Assembly: GCA_018262855.1 (NCBI GenBank)
Contig: JADFDO010000013.1
Span: 1-61,722 of the forward strand
Direction: 5' to 3'
From: Methanolinea sp.
GTDB lineage: Archaea; Halobacteriota; Methanomicrobia; Methanomicrobiales; Methanospirillaceae
Length of the DNA: 61,722 nt
The position numbers were made by a program, and so were the translations under genes. The notes under the pieces are model-generated. The model was not told where the DNA came from. It ran no database searches and saw only the letters and a program-made list of their open reading frames with translations. Shown piece by piece: positions 34,762 to 44,180 of the stretch (positions are counted from its first letter, which is position 1; each line of letters opens with the position of its first letter).

Positions 34762-35762
34762 GAACCATCATCGGAGAAGAGACGCATAATACCGCGTTTA
34801 TTGAAATCAAACACCTGGGACTTCTGGTCTCCGAGGGCAAGCTGGAGGGTTCTGCTCCTGTTCACAGATCCTACCACGCAGGCGGTCATGCCGACCCGGC
34901 CGAAACGCCTGGATACCTCGGAGATGTTTTCAGGGCTGGCTGTGAGAATGAATCCCATCCCTGGGTAAATTCTGACCCATTGCTCGAAAGTCATGTCATT
35001 CGCCTGAAGATCGGGGGTTGGGATTTTATCGAGATTGATGCTGGCCCCCTTTTCGCTCACCTCAAGGAGCATTCCGAGCGTACCGATGACACCGGGATTG
35101 CTGATATCTTTCCCCGCACTCACAAGGTGATCCCGGCCGAGACTCTCGAGGACACGGATCTGGCTGCGGACCTCATCAGGGCTCTTCATGGTCACCGAAT
35201 CCCAGTTCAGGGAGCAGGACGGATGTACCCTTCCTTCGAGATCCACAGCCATGACTACGGCATCGCCCACCTGTGCGGTGTGCGAATAGATCACCGAATC
35301 CCGCGGGGCGCATCCAAGGATTGCGACGTCGATGACACTGTAGGGCGTGTCCGGGTGCAGGTGTCCGCCGACGATTGGAACTCCGAACTGGAGGGATGCG
35401 TCATGCATTCCCGAGATGACCTTCTTCTGGATGGCGGGGTCAGATATCGAGAAGACATCCACCATGGCAACAGGTCGCCCACCCATTGCCGCGATATCAT
35501 GGATATTCACAAGGACCGCACAGTATCCTGCCCAGTATGGATCTGCCTCCATCAGCCTGCTCCAGATACCGTCAGCCGCAAGAAGGAGGACTTCATCGCC
35601 GTGTTCGATCACCGCGGCATCCTCCCCGAACGAAGCCAGGATCCCCGGACTCTCGATCCGGACGGCGTTTACCATCTCTCCGATGGACTGCTTTCTCCGA
35701 ACCCCTTCGTATTCCCTGACCACCGCAGCAATGGTTGCCGTCGATACACTTGTGAATTCCAT
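34758..35762 (-). CDS. Methanogenesis marker 2 protein (AIR synthase-like)
   Basis: A protein of about 334 residues with the AIR synthase/PurM fold. FGEDAAVIEHGDEVLLLAADG with its acidic cluster, PYWAGYCAVLVNIHDIAAMG and VPIVGGHLHPDT match the HypE/SelD/PurM ATP-binding class. The methanogenesis marker 2 group has no known substrate. I chose ATG 35762 over the longer in-frame 35792. It is divergent from rfcL; the 80-base gap holds an AATTTATTTGA element. Four-base overlap with the Mmp4/MtxX gene. Confidence 0.9.
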   Translation of the reverse strand: MEFTSVSTATIAAVVREYEGVRRKQSIGEMVNAVRIESPGILASFGEDAAVIEHGDEVLLLAADGIWSRLMEADPYWAGYCAVLVNIHDIAAMGGRPVAMVDVFSISDPAIQKKVISGMHDASLQFGVPIVGGHLHPDTPYSVIDVAILGCAPRDSVIYSHTAQVGDAVVMAVDLEGRVHPSCSLNWDSVTMKSPDEVRSQIRVLESLGRDHLVSAGKDISNPGVIGTLGMLLEVSEKGASINLDKIPTPDLQANDMTFEQWVRIYPGMGFILTASPENISEVSRRFGRVGMTACVVGSVNRSRTLQLALGDQKSQVFDFNKRGIMRLFSDDGS

Positions 35763-35844
35763 AGATACAGAAGAACCGGTTTGTACTATCACATTGGAGC
35801 ATCATCAGTGATAATTTATTTGATACAGGGTCCAAACAAGAGGC

Positions 35845-37245
35845 ATGGAGTGGGGGGAAAAATACAGGCCAGTTCACCTCGATGAAGTGGTGGGCAACAG
35901 CACTGCATTACGCCAGATGCTGGAATGGGCCAGGACCTGGAGCCGTGACAAGAAACCTCTCATCCTCTATGGAAAACCCGGAACAGGAAAAACCTCAAGT
36001 GCACATGCTCTCGGCAACGATATGCACTGGGAGATCATCGAGCTGAATGCAAGCGACCAGAGGACAAAGGCAGTCATCGACAGGGTTGCCGGCAGCAGCA
36101 GCACCTCCGGGAGCCTGACCGGGGCTTCACGAAGGCTTATCATCATTGACGAGGCCGATAACCTGCACGGGACCGCTGACCGGGGCGGGGCCAGGGCAAT
36201 TCTCGAACTCCTGAAACGAACCCTCCAGCCAATCATCCTGATCGCAAACGATCTCTATGCTATCCCGGGTGAGATCCGGTCCCGCTGTGAGGGCATTCAG
36301 TTCAAAGCACTCCCTGCCCGTTCCATTGCACCCCGTCTCCGGTACATCTGTGCTGCAGAGAAGATAGCCTGCGCCGACGAAGCCATCCGCAACATCGCAG
36401 AGATGGCACGCGGCGATATGAGGGCGGCAGTTAATATACTGTATGCATCCGCAAGCGGGAGAGACAGGATTGGAGACGAGATCCTGCCATCCCGGAAGGA
36501 CGAACGATCATCCATTTTTGACCTAATACTGGCAATATATGGCAGGATGCCGGCCGAGACCCTCCTCTCGATAGCCTATGTGGTCGATGAACCACCCGAG
36601 ACACTGCTGCAATGGATAGAAGCAAACCTTGGGGGGATCGAGGACCCGGATGCACTTCGATCGGCATATGAGTCCCTGTCCAGGTCTGATGAGTATCTTG
36701 GATTCACCTATCGGCAGCAGTATCACGTCCTGTGGCGTTATGCCACTGCCCTTATGGTGCTGGGGGTGGCCGGAGTCGCTGGCGGCAAGGGGATTCATTC
36801 CCGGATCTCGGCCCCCGAACGCTGGAGAAGGATCTCAACCTACCAGAAGCAGAAATCGGTGAGGGCTTCCATGGTCAGGAAAGTATCGTCGTCTCTGCAC
36901 ATGCCCCAGCGGACCCTCAAAGAGACCTACATGTCTCCCCTCGCCATGGTGATCGACCGTGATCCGCTCAGTTATGCCAGGGAATTTTCTCTTGATAGCG
37001 ACGAGCTCGATCTCTTTCTCCATGACCGCAGCCGGGCTGTATCCGTATCAAAAATTCTCGCCATGGAGGAGAAGGAGAGAGAGACCCGCAGGGAGAAAGA
37101 AACAGCCGCGAAAACAAAACGAAAGGCTGACGGGACAGGCGGGCAGCAGGAGATCATCCAGGAGAAAAAGGATCAGCCATCACCAGATTCCGGCCGGGAA
37201 AAGTCATCGCCGGTGAATCAGAAGACGCTCTTTGAAGGCTTCTGA
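35845..37245 (+). CDS. rfcL: Replication factor C large subunit
   Basis: A 466-residue AAA+ clamp loader subunit. Walker A is YGKPGTGKTSSAHAL (about 44), then ELNASDQRT, Walker B LIIIDEADNLHG and the Arg finger region IRSRC. The C-terminal third is the collar domain followed by a charged Lys/Glu linker and the PIP box QKTLFEGF (459-466), which binds PCNA. With RfcS it loads the sliding clamp. Its 3' end overlaps the convergent UPF0146 gene by 28 bases. Confidence 0.97.
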   Translation: MEWGEKYRPVHLDEVVGNSTALRQMLEWARTWSRDKKPLILYGKPGTGKTSSAHALGNDMHWEIIELNASDQRTKAVIDRVAGSSSTSGSLTGASRRLIIIDEADNLHGTADRGGARAILELLKRTLQPIILIANDLYAIPGEIRSRCEGIQFKALPARSIAPRLRYICAAEKIACADEAIRNIAEMARGDMRAAVNILYASASGRDRIGDEILPSRKDERSSIFDLILAIYGRMPAETLLSIAYVVDEPPETLLQWIEANLGGIEDPDALRSAYESLSRSDEYLGFTYRQQYHVLWRYATALMVLGVAGVAGGKGIHSRISAPERWRRISTYQKQKSVRASMVRKVSSSLHMPQRTLKETYMSPLAMVIDRDPLSYAREFSLDSDELDLFLHDRSRAVSVSKILAMEEKERETRREKETAAKTKRKADGTGGQQEIIQEKKDQPSPDSGREKSSPVNQKTLFEGF

Positions 37246-37640
37246 CTCCTGTGATAGCGGTGCAATATAATTCCGCAGTCGATCAGCTCTCCTCCATCTC
37301 GATATCCTTCAAACCCAAGATGATACACGAGGAGGTCACAATCCACCTGGCTCGCGAGGTTGATAAGGGGAGGAATCATCTCTTCATGAGGGCGTATCGA
37401 ATAGATGAGATCAACATCCCGGAACCGGGCGGTATCCGGAGAGAAGATATCGTCCTGCACGATTCGAATCCCCGGGACAGGAGGCACCTTCCGGGAATCG
37501 GTGCAGAATACGGGGATCCCGCATGCATGGATCAGGACCGCTGCATCCGGATTCTCTCCCACACCCACCTCCGCAACATTTCCATAGTTTCGCGATATAA
37601 ATGCCGCAATACACCGCTCAATATGTTTAAGCCCCGCCAT
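37218..37640 (-). CDS. UPF0146 family protein
   Basis: A 140-residue protein of the archaeal UPF0146 family, seen from VAEVGVGENPDAAVLI, VQDDIFSPDT, DLIYSIRPHEEMIPPLI and the VYHLGFEGY segment. It looks like a small Rossmann domain without a clear SAM-binding glycine loop. The function is unknown. It is divergent from archaemetzincin with a 17-base gap and converges on rfcL with a 28-base overlap, so the last nine residues are coded opposite the PIP box region. Confidence 0.85.
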   Translation of the reverse strand: MAGLKHIERCIAAFISRNYGNVAEVGVGENPDAAVLIHACGIPVFCTDSRKVPPVPGIRIVQDDIFSPDTARFRDVDLIYSIRPHEEMIPPLINLASQVDCDLLVYHLGFEGYRDGGELIDCGIILHRYHRSQKPSKSVF

Positions 37641-37657
37641 CCCAGATATAGTGAGAG

Positions 37658-38188
37658 ATGGACCTGCTTATTTTTTGGGATGAAGCGGCCCCGACGGGGA
37701 TACAATCTGTGTTTTCCAGGGATCTTGAATCCCTCCTCCCCATCACACCCCGGGTTTGTGACAGCCACGTCGTTGTGAACGGGTTTATTCCATCCCGCAG
37801 GCAAACCAATGCCACTGCACTCATTGACTCCCTGGACCTCTCCAAGAAACGTTCCGGAAGGAAGGATCTCATCCTCCTCGTTGTCTCTGATGATCTCTGC
37901 AGGACTGGCGACGAGTACCTCTTTGGCCTCTCCCGCCCCTCCACAGGGAATGCCGTGGTGTCCACAGCCCGGCTGGATAACGAATTTTACGGGCAACCTG
38001 CATGCGACGAAGATCTCATTGATCGACTGGTGAAAGAGTCTGCCCACGAGGTGGGTCATCTCCTCGGTCTTGCACATTGCCGGAATCCCGAATGTATCAT
38101 GTACAATCCCCTCCTCCTCGAGGATATCAGCCGCCAGAAACGATGGTTCTGCCCAAAATGCCAGGAGAATCTCAACTCTTTTGAATGA
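37658..38188 (+). CDS. amzA: Archaemetzincin
   Basis: A 176-residue metalloprotease. The zinc site is HEVGHLLGLAH (H130, E131, H134, H140). Cys residues at 141, 146 and the CPKC pair near 164-167 form the second, structural zinc site of the archaemetzincin family. A Met in CIMYN follows as the Met-turn. It is a cytoplasmic or peripheral peptidase of unknown substrate, widespread in archaea. Full length. Confidence 0.95.
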   Translation: MDLLIFWDEAAPTGIQSVFSRDLESLLPITPRVCDSHVVVNGFIPSRRQTNATALIDSLDLSKKRSGRKDLILLVVSDDLCRTGDEYLFGLSRPSTGNAVVSTARLDNEFYGQPACDEDLIDRLVKESAHEVGHLLGLAHCRNPECIMYNPLLLEDISRQKRWFCPKCQENLNSFE

Positions 38189-38391
38189 AATAGAACGATA
38201 TTGACTGAGTCGTGGGAACTCCCCCTCCTGGATTCATACCAGTGGAAGCAGGTGCGGAAAAGGGGAGCACTGCGAATAATTCTTTTTAAATCCAACTAAT
38301 TCCGGCGGATACGCAGGAAAAGAGAAGAGACACGAAAGAAACAATCAGGATTTGGTTGTGCGGAGTTTCCGGAGATGAAAAAGAGGGGGGA

Positions 38392-38712
38392 TCAGCCGAA
38401 CAGGGCACCGAGCCCTGCCATGCCGCTCTCTTCCTCTTCCTTCTTCTCTTCCTTGCTCGGCTCTGCAGCAGCGGCAGCAGCCGGGGCGGCTGCTCCGGCG
38501 GCGGGTGCAGCGACGGCGGCAACCGCAACAGGGGCTGCTGCAGCCTTGCTGATTGCCTCCTCGATGTTGATTCCTTCGAGGGCAGCGACCATAGCCTTTA
38601 TACGGGCTTCGTCAACGGCGATACCAGCAGCAGTCAGGACTGCTTTTACATTCTCTTCCTTGACTCCTTTTCCTGCCTTGTGCAGGAGAAGGGCAGCGTA
38701 GATATACTCCAT
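38392..38712 (-). CDS. rpl12: Ribosomal stalk protein P1 (archaeal L12)
   Basis: A protein of about 106 residues. The N-terminal helical domain ([20 protein letters not shown]) precedes a long Ala/Pro hinge and a highly acidic tail ending [10 protein letters not shown], the binding site for translation factors and aIF5B/aEF2. It forms dimers on P0. It is the last gene of the uL11-uL1-P0-P1 block. The ATG at 38712 is the family's usual start (MEYIY), six bases inside the frame. Confidence 0.95.
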   Translation of the reverse strand: MEYIYAALLLHKAGKGVKEENVKAVLTAAGIAVDEARIKAMVAALEGINIEEAISKAAAAPVAVAAVAAPAAGAAAPAAAAAAEPSKEEKKEEEESGMAGLGALFG

Positions 38713-38737
38713 TCTCATTACCTCGTTTCAGTTTCCC

Positions 38738-39592
38738 TTATTTACCCCCAACCATGCTCTGGAGGGCGTAACTTTCTCGATAGGCTTTTCCAATAATCGC
38801 ATCGATGACGTCTTTTGCATAGACATCTGCTTCGATTGCCAGTCCACGGGCTTCCCTGGCCGCTTTCTCCACCAGCGGGATCGCGGTATCCTTCGTGAAG
38901 ACCACCGCATTGACCGAGAGGTTAAAGGCCTGCGATGCCGCCAGGGTCATCTGGCTGTAGATCAGGTTCTCGTCGATCGCAAGTACAGAAGGTTCATACA
39001 CGTCGCCCTCGAAGAGTGCAGCCTGCAGTATCAGCCCGACATCCATCGGCTTGATACCAAGCTTGGCGAGGACATCAGCAAGTTTCGGGCTGATCGTCGC
39101 TCCTTTCTTGACGACTGTTCTGGTCTCCCGTATCTTGACCTTTCCAGCCTCGATAGCGGCAGGGATTCCTGCCTGCTGCAGTTCCCCGACAATGGGGCCC
39201 GGTTTGAAGCTTGTAGGCCCTTTCTCGACAACAATGTCCTCCGGGGCGGTCTCGCCGGGCTTTGCAGCCATCTTGGTCTTGGTCTTCTCGAGTGTCTTGT
39301 AGAGCCTGAACGGATTTTCGTTCGTGAAGATAAGCGCGGAATGCCCTGAGAGATGCCCGGCAAGCTCTGAATGCGGACCTCCCATCTCATCGAACGCATG
39401 ACGGATGAGAGTGTTCCGGGTCATCTTGATCTTCGCCGTGGACTTCAGGTTCCGGCGGATCTGCTGGAGCTGGCTGGCGGGGATGCCATACATGTCAACC
39501 AGGCCCACGAGGGAATATTTCCCTGCATCGGCCTTGATCTCGTCGACCTCTCTCTTCTTCCACGGGGGAAGATGATGGGTATACAGTGCCAT
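38738..39592 (-). CDS. rplP0: Ribosomal protein P0 (uL10), short form
   Basis: A 284-residue stalk base protein with the standard uL10 N-terminal part (PPWKKREVDEIKADAGKYS), the AGHLSGHSALIFTNENPF region, and the P1-binding helices after residue 215 or so. It ends at ALQSMVGGK, without the Ala-rich hinge and the acidic LGALFG tail that ends many archaeal and eukaryotic P0 proteins. Its start codon abuts the uL1 stop. Comparison with other members of the order would show whether the short form is normal there. Confidence 0.95.
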   Translation of the reverse strand: MALYTHHLPPWKKREVDEIKADAGKYSLVGLVDMYGIPASQLQQIRRNLKSTAKIKMTRNTLIRHAFDEMGGPHSELAGHLSGHSALIFTNENPFRLYKTLEKTKTKMAAKPGETAPEDIVVEKGPTSFKPGPIVGELQQAGIPAAIEAGKVKIRETRTVVKKGATISPKLADVLAKLGIKPMDVGLILQAALFEGDVYEPSVLAIDENLIYSQMTLAASQAFNLSVNAVVFTKDTAIPLVEKAAREARGLAIEADVYAKDVIDAIIGKAYRESYALQSMVGGK

Positions 39593-40237
39593 CTATACCA
39601 GCCTCTGCGCCGGCCCCATGGTCGTCTTGACGTAGACAGACCTGATATTCATGGGGCCCTGTTCCAGCACGGACTCGATCCTTTTGAGCACAGCGTCGAT
39701 ATTGTCGGCGATCTGCTCCGGGGCCATCCCGGAGGATCCCACCTTGACATGGAACGTTTTCCTGTCCTTCGTGCGTATCTTCACCGAATTGCGGAGACGT
39801 TCAACCATTGGCTTGATATCGGTCCCTGATGGCACAGGAGTGGGCATCCTACCCCTTGGTCCTAACCGTGGACCAAGAAAACGTCCCACCTGCGGCATGA
39901 CGCTTGTGTCGGCGAGGAAGAATCGGTATGTGCTGGCCACAGTCCGGGCCTCCCTTGGAGCCCCTCCCAGCCTCTCGATCTCTTCCGGTCCGATGACAAG
40001 GTCCACGCCTGCTTCCCTGGCCTGGGTGATGATATCGCCCTTGCCGAGGACGGCGATGCCGACCTTTTTACCTGTACCATGGGGAAGGAGTATCGTCTCA
40101 TCAATACGATTTTTGGGCTGCGCCATGTCGATATTCTTGAGATTGACGGTAATATCTACGCTCTCAGAGAATTTTCTTTCAGGCGCTTTTTCGATGGCCG
40201 TCTTCACGGCATCAATTATCTTTGCCCTTTCAACCAT
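39593..40237 (-). CDS. rpl1: Ribosomal protein uL1
   Basis: A 214-residue protein of the L1 stalk. VNLKNIDMAQPKNRIDETI, LPHGTGKKVGIAVLGKGD, LGPRLGPRGRMPTPVPSGTD and FHVKVGSSGM are conserved landmarks. In archaea uL1 often represses its own operon by binding an mRNA copy of its rRNA site; no such site was assigned here. It is located between uL11 (53 bases before) and P0 (adjacent). Confidence 0.97.
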   Translation of the reverse strand: MVERAKIIDAVKTAIEKAPERKFSESVDITVNLKNIDMAQPKNRIDETILLPHGTGKKVGIAVLGKGDIITQAREAGVDLVIGPEEIERLGGAPREARTVASTYRFFLADTSVMPQVGRFLGPRLGPRGRMPTPVPSGTDIKPMVERLRNSVKIRTKDRKTFHVKVGSSGMAPEQIADNIDAVLKRIESVLEQGPMNIRSVYVKTTMGPAQRLV

Positions 40238-40289
40238 CTATTTCCTCCATAGTTCGCGACCATACTGATCTTCTATGGTTCTCTCTCGT

Positions 40290-40766
40290 CTATTCCACGA
40301 GGAGCTTGTCGTAGGTTCCAGCGTCGATAGCAGAAAGCGCCTCCTTGGGCTTCTTTCCATCGACGGTGACACCCATACTCACACAGGTTCCCACTACTTC
40401 CTTGACCCCGTGCTTGAGATCATAGGAGAGCATATCCCCTGCCTTCATACGGGCAATCCTGACAGCGGCCTCGATAGGCAGGTTGCCAACATCCTTGATG
40501 TTGGGCTCCGAAGATCCCTTCTCGACTCCGACCTCCTTCTTGATGAGGGCGGATGTGGGCGGAATACCCACTGTCACCGTGAAGTTCTTCTTGTCATCGA
40601 CCTCGACCTTCACAGGGACCTGCATGCCGTTGAAGCTGCCGGTCTTCTGGTTGATCTCGTCGACGACTGCCTTCACGTTGATGCCGAGAGGTCCCAGGGC
40701 TGGACCCAGGGGTGGACCCGCGGTTGCCTTGCCTCCAGGTACTAATACCTCGACCACTTCTGCCAT
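40290..40766 (-). CDS. rpl11: Ribosomal protein uL11
   Basis: A 158-residue protein. [20 protein letters not shown] and [16 protein letters not shown] are the classic uL11 start; [15 protein letters not shown] and the [20 protein letters not shown] region form the rRNA-binding domain. With P0 it makes the GTPase-associated centre. A TATA-like TTTAAGTA near 40843 on the minus strand suggests a separate promoter after the spt5 gene. Confidence 0.97.
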   Translation of the reverse strand: MAEVVEVLVPGGKATAGPPLGPALGPLGINVKAVVDEINQKTGSFNGMQVPVKVEVDDKKNFTVTVGIPPTSALIKKEVGVEKGSSEPNIKDVGNLPIEAAVRIARMKAGDMLSYDLKHGVKEVVGTCVSMGVTVDGKKPKEALSAIDAGTYDKLLVE

Positions 40767-40870
40767 AGCTGTATCACCATGCTGTCCCTGACGGGACCCA
40801 GCGTGGGTAAATAAGGTTGACCCCGGTTTACTTAAAGGTATACGTGGATCAGGGAGGAGAAAAAAATGGG

Positions 40871-41353
40871 TTAACTTCCTTCGCCCTTGTCGACAACGCG
40901 GACATTGTCTCCCCTCACCGTGATGGGGATGGGAAGCACGCTCTCGTACAGCTCCACGGTAATCTCTTCTTTTCCCGTGTCGATCCGCTTCACGACCGCT
41001 TTCTCTCCCTTGAACGGCCCGGCAATCATCTCGACGATCGTACCTTCCGAGATGCCACTCACAATAGGCTTTGGTACGAGGAAATGGCCGACTTCAGAGA
41101 GCGATGTCTCTCCCCGGACCACCGTGCGCGCATGGGCAACCTTCTCCACCAGCTGCTCAATGCGGGGAAGGCTCTCGGGAGTCTCGACAAGAACGTATCC
41201 TTTGAGTTCATCCGGGACGATGATGGCTACCACCTGGATGTCGGTCGCACCCGTCTCGATGGCCTTCTTGATGTTGTCAGCAACCGTCCGTTCCTGCTTG
41301 GACGTAGTTTTGATGGCAAAAATACGGTTGGATTGCTCTTCCATATCCATCAT
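40871..41353 (-). CDS. spt5: Transcription elongation factor Spt5 (archaeal NusG)
   Basis: A protein of 157-160 residues. The NGN domain ([17 protein letters not shown], later [18 protein letters not shown]-like strands) is followed by a KOW domain beginning at [20 protein letters not shown]. It binds RNA polymerase with Spt4 and promotes processive elongation. The first ATG (41353) overlaps the secE stop by four bases; the ATG at 41344 is an alternative. Confidence 0.95.
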   Translation of the reverse strand: MMDMEEQSNRIFAIKTTSKQERTVADNIKKAIETGATDIQVVAIIVPDELKGYVLVETPESLPRIEQLVEKVAHARTVVRGETSLSEVGHFLVPKPIVSGISEGTIVEMIAGPFKGEKAVVKRIDTGKEEITVELYESVLPIPITVRGDNVRVVDKGEGS

Positions 41354-41553
41354 GGGAGCAGGAGCATCAGCTCGTATATCACAAATCCGATGAGGCCTAC
41401 GATGAGAACCCCCGCGGCGGCTACCAGTGCAATCTTCTGGAACTCCTCACGCTTCGGGGTTCTTGCAAGTTTGAGGATACGCCAGTATTTCCTGAAGAGT
41501 TCCTCGTTGATATTGAATTTCAGATCCGGCTTGGCAATTTCCATACTACTCAC
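41350..41553 (-). CDS. secE: Preprotein translocase SecE/Sss1 subunit
   Basis: A 67-residue protein with one amphipathic helix ([18 protein letters not shown]) and one C-terminal transmembrane helix ([20 protein letters not shown]), as in archaeal Sec61 gamma. It clamps SecY in the membrane. The GTG at 41553 overlaps the ftsZ stop (GTGA); the ATG at 41544 would give the more usual length. Translation is coupled on both sides. Confidence 0.93.
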   Translation of the reverse strand: MSSMEIAKPDLKFNINEELFRKYWRILKLARTPKREEFQKIALVAAAGVLIVGLIGFVIYELMLLLP

Positions 41554-42641
41554 TTCAAAAAGTCGATCTCAAATTGCTTCTGGACTTTTGGGGTAATTTT
41601 TTCATTCCTACCATATATTTGTGGCGACCGAACCCCTGTCACCACCAGCATTGTGCGCATTTTATTCTGCATATTGGGGTCTATCTGGGCTCCCCAGATG
41701 ATCCGCGCATCAGGAGCTATCCGGTTGTAGACTTCCTGGAGGACCCCTTCGGCTTCCTCCATGGTCATGTCCGGCCCGCCGATCACGTTGACGAGGGCTG
41801 CATTCGCACCAGAGATATCCACGTCGAGAAGGGGAGATCGTATGGCCTTCTTGACAGAGTCTGCGGCTTTCTCTTCGCTCTCGCTCTCACCCACGCCGAT
41901 CATGGCTACCCCTCCGCGCTCCATGACAGTCCGGACATCTGCAAAGTCGAGGTTGACAAGGCCTGGCAGGGTGATCAGTTCCGTGATGCCCTTCACCGCC
42001 CTCATCAGGACTTCGTCGGCGACCTTGAACGCGGCATACAGGGGAAGTTTGGGGACGACCTCGAGGAGACGGTCATTCGGGACGACGATGACCGTGTCTG
42101 CCACATCCCTGAGCCGTTCGAGCCCGGCCTCGGCATTCTCCATCCGGATCACCCCTTCGGCAGTAAAGGGAAGGGTTACGACACCGATGGTGAGAGCCCC
42201 TTCTTCGCGTGCTGACTTCGCGACAATGGGTGCAGCGCCGGTTCCTGTCCCTCCACCAAGGCCGACGGTGATGAAGACCATGTCGCAGCCGCTGACCGCC
42301 CGCTTGATCTCCTGCTCGTTTTCCAGGGCGGCTTCCTCGCCTATCTGCGGGATCGACCCTGCACCGAGGCCTCGTGTCCTCTGCCTGCCGATGAGGATGC
42401 GATGATCTGCCACAGTCCGGGAGAGATGCTGGGCATCGGTGTTGATTGCCACGAGGCGTGCGCCGTGGATCCCTTCTTCCTTCATGCGGGTGATGGTATT
42501 CGAGCCGCTTCCACCGCACCCAATCACGGCGATCTCCGTTTTTAGTTCATTGAGAATCTGGTCAAGATCCTCGTTATTCTTCTGGTTTTCCGGTGAGTCA
42601 GTACTCACCCTGGTCAGCGCTTCCTCGACGATAGACCTCAT
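41550..42641 (-). CDS. ftsZ: Cell division GTPase FtsZ
   Basis: A 363-residue tubulin-like GTPase. [17 protein letters not shown] and the tubulin signature [15 protein letters not shown] (about residue 127) bind GTP, followed by [12 protein letters not shown] and a T7-type loop [15 protein letters not shown]. The N terminus has about 35 acidic residues before the GTPase core. The C-terminal tail is short and lacks an obvious conserved FtsA-binding peptide. It polymerises into the division ring. Its ATG overlaps the dtdA stop by four bases. Confidence 0.96.
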   Translation of the reverse strand: MRSIVEEALTRVSTDSPENQKNNEDLDQILNELKTEIAVIGCGGSGSNTITRMKEEGIHGARLVAINTDAQHLSRTVADHRILIGRQRTRGLGAGSIPQIGEEAALENEQEIKRAVSGCDMVFITVGLGGGTGTGAAPIVAKSAREEGALTIGVVTLPFTAEGVIRMENAEAGLERLRDVADTVIVVPNDRLLEVVPKLPLYAAFKVADEVLMRAVKGITELITLPGLVNLDFADVRTVMERGGVAMIGVGESESEEKAADSVKKAIRSPLLDVDISGANAALVNVIGGPDMTMEEAEGVLQEVYNRIAPDARIIWGAQIDPNMQNKMRTMLVVTGVRSPQIYGRNEKITPKVQKQFEIDFLK

Positions 42642-43951
42642 ACAAATTTCTCCAGTCCCGGAATGTGAATTCGAATTTCGCTGCTGGTCTGGACCATATC
42701 AGGGGTGATCTCCAGATTCCCGATATGTACAGTGCTACCATTCATCAGCGTACCGTACAATGGTCCCGGGGGAATGCCGAGATCGCGAGCCCTTTCGGGG
42801 TCAAATCTGCGCCTGCTGATGGTAAGGCAGTCACCCGTAACGAACGTAATTTCCCCTCTACGTATGATGTTTACGCATAAGCTTATTAAATCATGCAGTA
42901 CAAATCGATGGATTTCACCTATGGTGATAAAAGAAGGCCAAATTGGCTTTTTCCGTGTTGAGAGTCTGGCCAGCGGAAGCGTTTCAAGCCCCTCCATAAA
43001 TTCGCGTGAGTTGCATCTGAATGCTTCTTCAAGGAGCACCGGATCCATGTCGATCTGAACAGGATTCCCGTCGGGACACTGGCCCTGCAATGTTACCGTG
43101 GATCCGGGGAGAATCTGCTCTGCAAGAGACAGGATATTCCTGTACGTGTTCCAGGAGAGTCCCCCAAAATGTGTCAGGTCACCTTCTGAAAGAACAGGAA
43201 TACCATTCGCACTGAGAAGTGCATCGAGATTTGTAAGGTCTTTTCCAGGGATGGCTTTCCTGTCAACGTACGCAGCAACCGCACCGGTCTTCTCCCGCAT
43301 CTGCCGGATCATGGCATCATCCAGGGATGGTATATGCCTTGTGTGGGCAATATGCCCGAATGCACCCTGGCTTTTGAGGGCAATCTGGGTCTGCCGGGCA
43401 GCATAGTGTGTCCCTCCGAACCCTATCAGAGGGATGCAATCTTCCGGGTCAGCAGAGAGGAGACTTCGTGCCACAGCCCTCCCGGCTGAAGCGTCCCTCC
43501 ATTCCTTCTCCGTACTTCCGATCTCGACAAAGAGGGATGGAATGGAGAGTTCTGAAGGGCCATGGTGTGTGATCTCGTATGCAGCCCGGTACCCTGGCGG
43601 TTTATTTGCATGAAGTCCCCTGAGGATCGCATGCATCCATCCGGGTGCAGCGGGTGGAAGGGAGCGTTCACACCCTCCAAAATCCGCAGTCGTAATATTT
43701 CCCGTCACATGCACGGTGAGAACCGGGACCGGGTTGACAGAAGAGTGCCGGGAGAGGAAGAGGATCAGGTCGGCATCTTTTTTGAGGTCGATATGATCCT
43801 GGTATATCAGGCGGTCTTTTTCGCAAAAGTGGACCAATTCATGACGCTCGAGGGGGTAGGGATCATGAGGTACGCCAAGGAGATCATCAAGTGCTGCATG
43901 AATCGTTGATCCGCCGGGATCCTGCTGGGAACTGATGAGTGCAATCTTCAT
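42638..43951 (-). CDS. dtdA: D-aminoacyl-tRNA deacylase (DtdA/GEK1 type)
   Basis: A 437-residue archaeal D-aminoacyl-tRNA deacylase. It is recognised by [16 protein letters not shown], the [18 protein letters not shown] region, TADFGG, and [19 protein letters not shown] with its zinc-binding His residues. It frees tRNA from D-amino acids. The final 130 residues or so may include an extra domain, as the family core is about 280-300 residues; that tail ([33 protein letters not shown]) is unassigned. First gene of the dtdA-ftsZ-secE-spt5 run. Confidence 0.92.
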   Translation of the reverse strand: MKIALISSQQDPGGSTIHAALDDLLGVPHDPYPLERHELVHFCEKDRLIYQDHIDLKKDADLILFLSRHSSVNPVPVLTVHVTGNITTADFGGCERSLPPAAPGWMHAILRGLHANKPPGYRAAYEITHHGPSELSIPSLFVEIGSTEKEWRDASAGRAVARSLLSADPEDCIPLIGFGGTHYAARQTQIALKSQGAFGHIAHTRHIPSLDDAMIRQMREKTGAVAAYVDRKAIPGKDLTNLDALLSANGIPVLSEGDLTHFGGLSWNTYRNILSLAEQILPGSTVTLQGQCPDGNPVQIDMDPVLLEEAFRCNSREFMEGLETLPLARLSTRKKPIWPSFITIGEIHRFVLHDLISLCVNIIRRGEITFVTGDCLTISRRRFDPERARDLGIPPGPLYGTLMNGSTVHIGNLEITPDMVQTSSEIRIHIPGLEKFV

Positions 43952-44013
43952 CTCAAATCAATGTTTCGTGATAATCATGTGAGGTATTCGTGTAAATCAA
44001 CACCTCTGATTCT

Positions 44014-44063
44014 ATCATGCCTTGATTTCAGGTCAGAGAGATCAGCTGTTGATCAAGCATGAT
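44014..44063. repeat. Imperfect 13-bp inverted repeat upstream of dtdA
   Basis: ATCATGCCTTGAT (44014-44026) and ATCAAGCATGAT (44052-44063) pair with one bulged base and enclose 25 bases. It lies 63 bases before the dtdA start and 118 before the divergent PEGA gene, so it may be an operator for either. Confidence 0.45.
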
Positions 44064-44180
44064 GCAATGCAAGGTGGTGATCAGCCTTTGTCGAGAAAAC
44101 CTGGATCAATAACATCCAGACTGACAAAGATATTATAAACGATAATGGGAGAACATCTTGACTCAAAAGGAGTTATGAGA

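Noticed and set aside
38392-38712. Low-complexity Ala-rich segment in P1 as a repeat or a sequencing fault
   Set aside because: This hinge is normal for archaeal P1 and the frame continues into the expected acidic tail.
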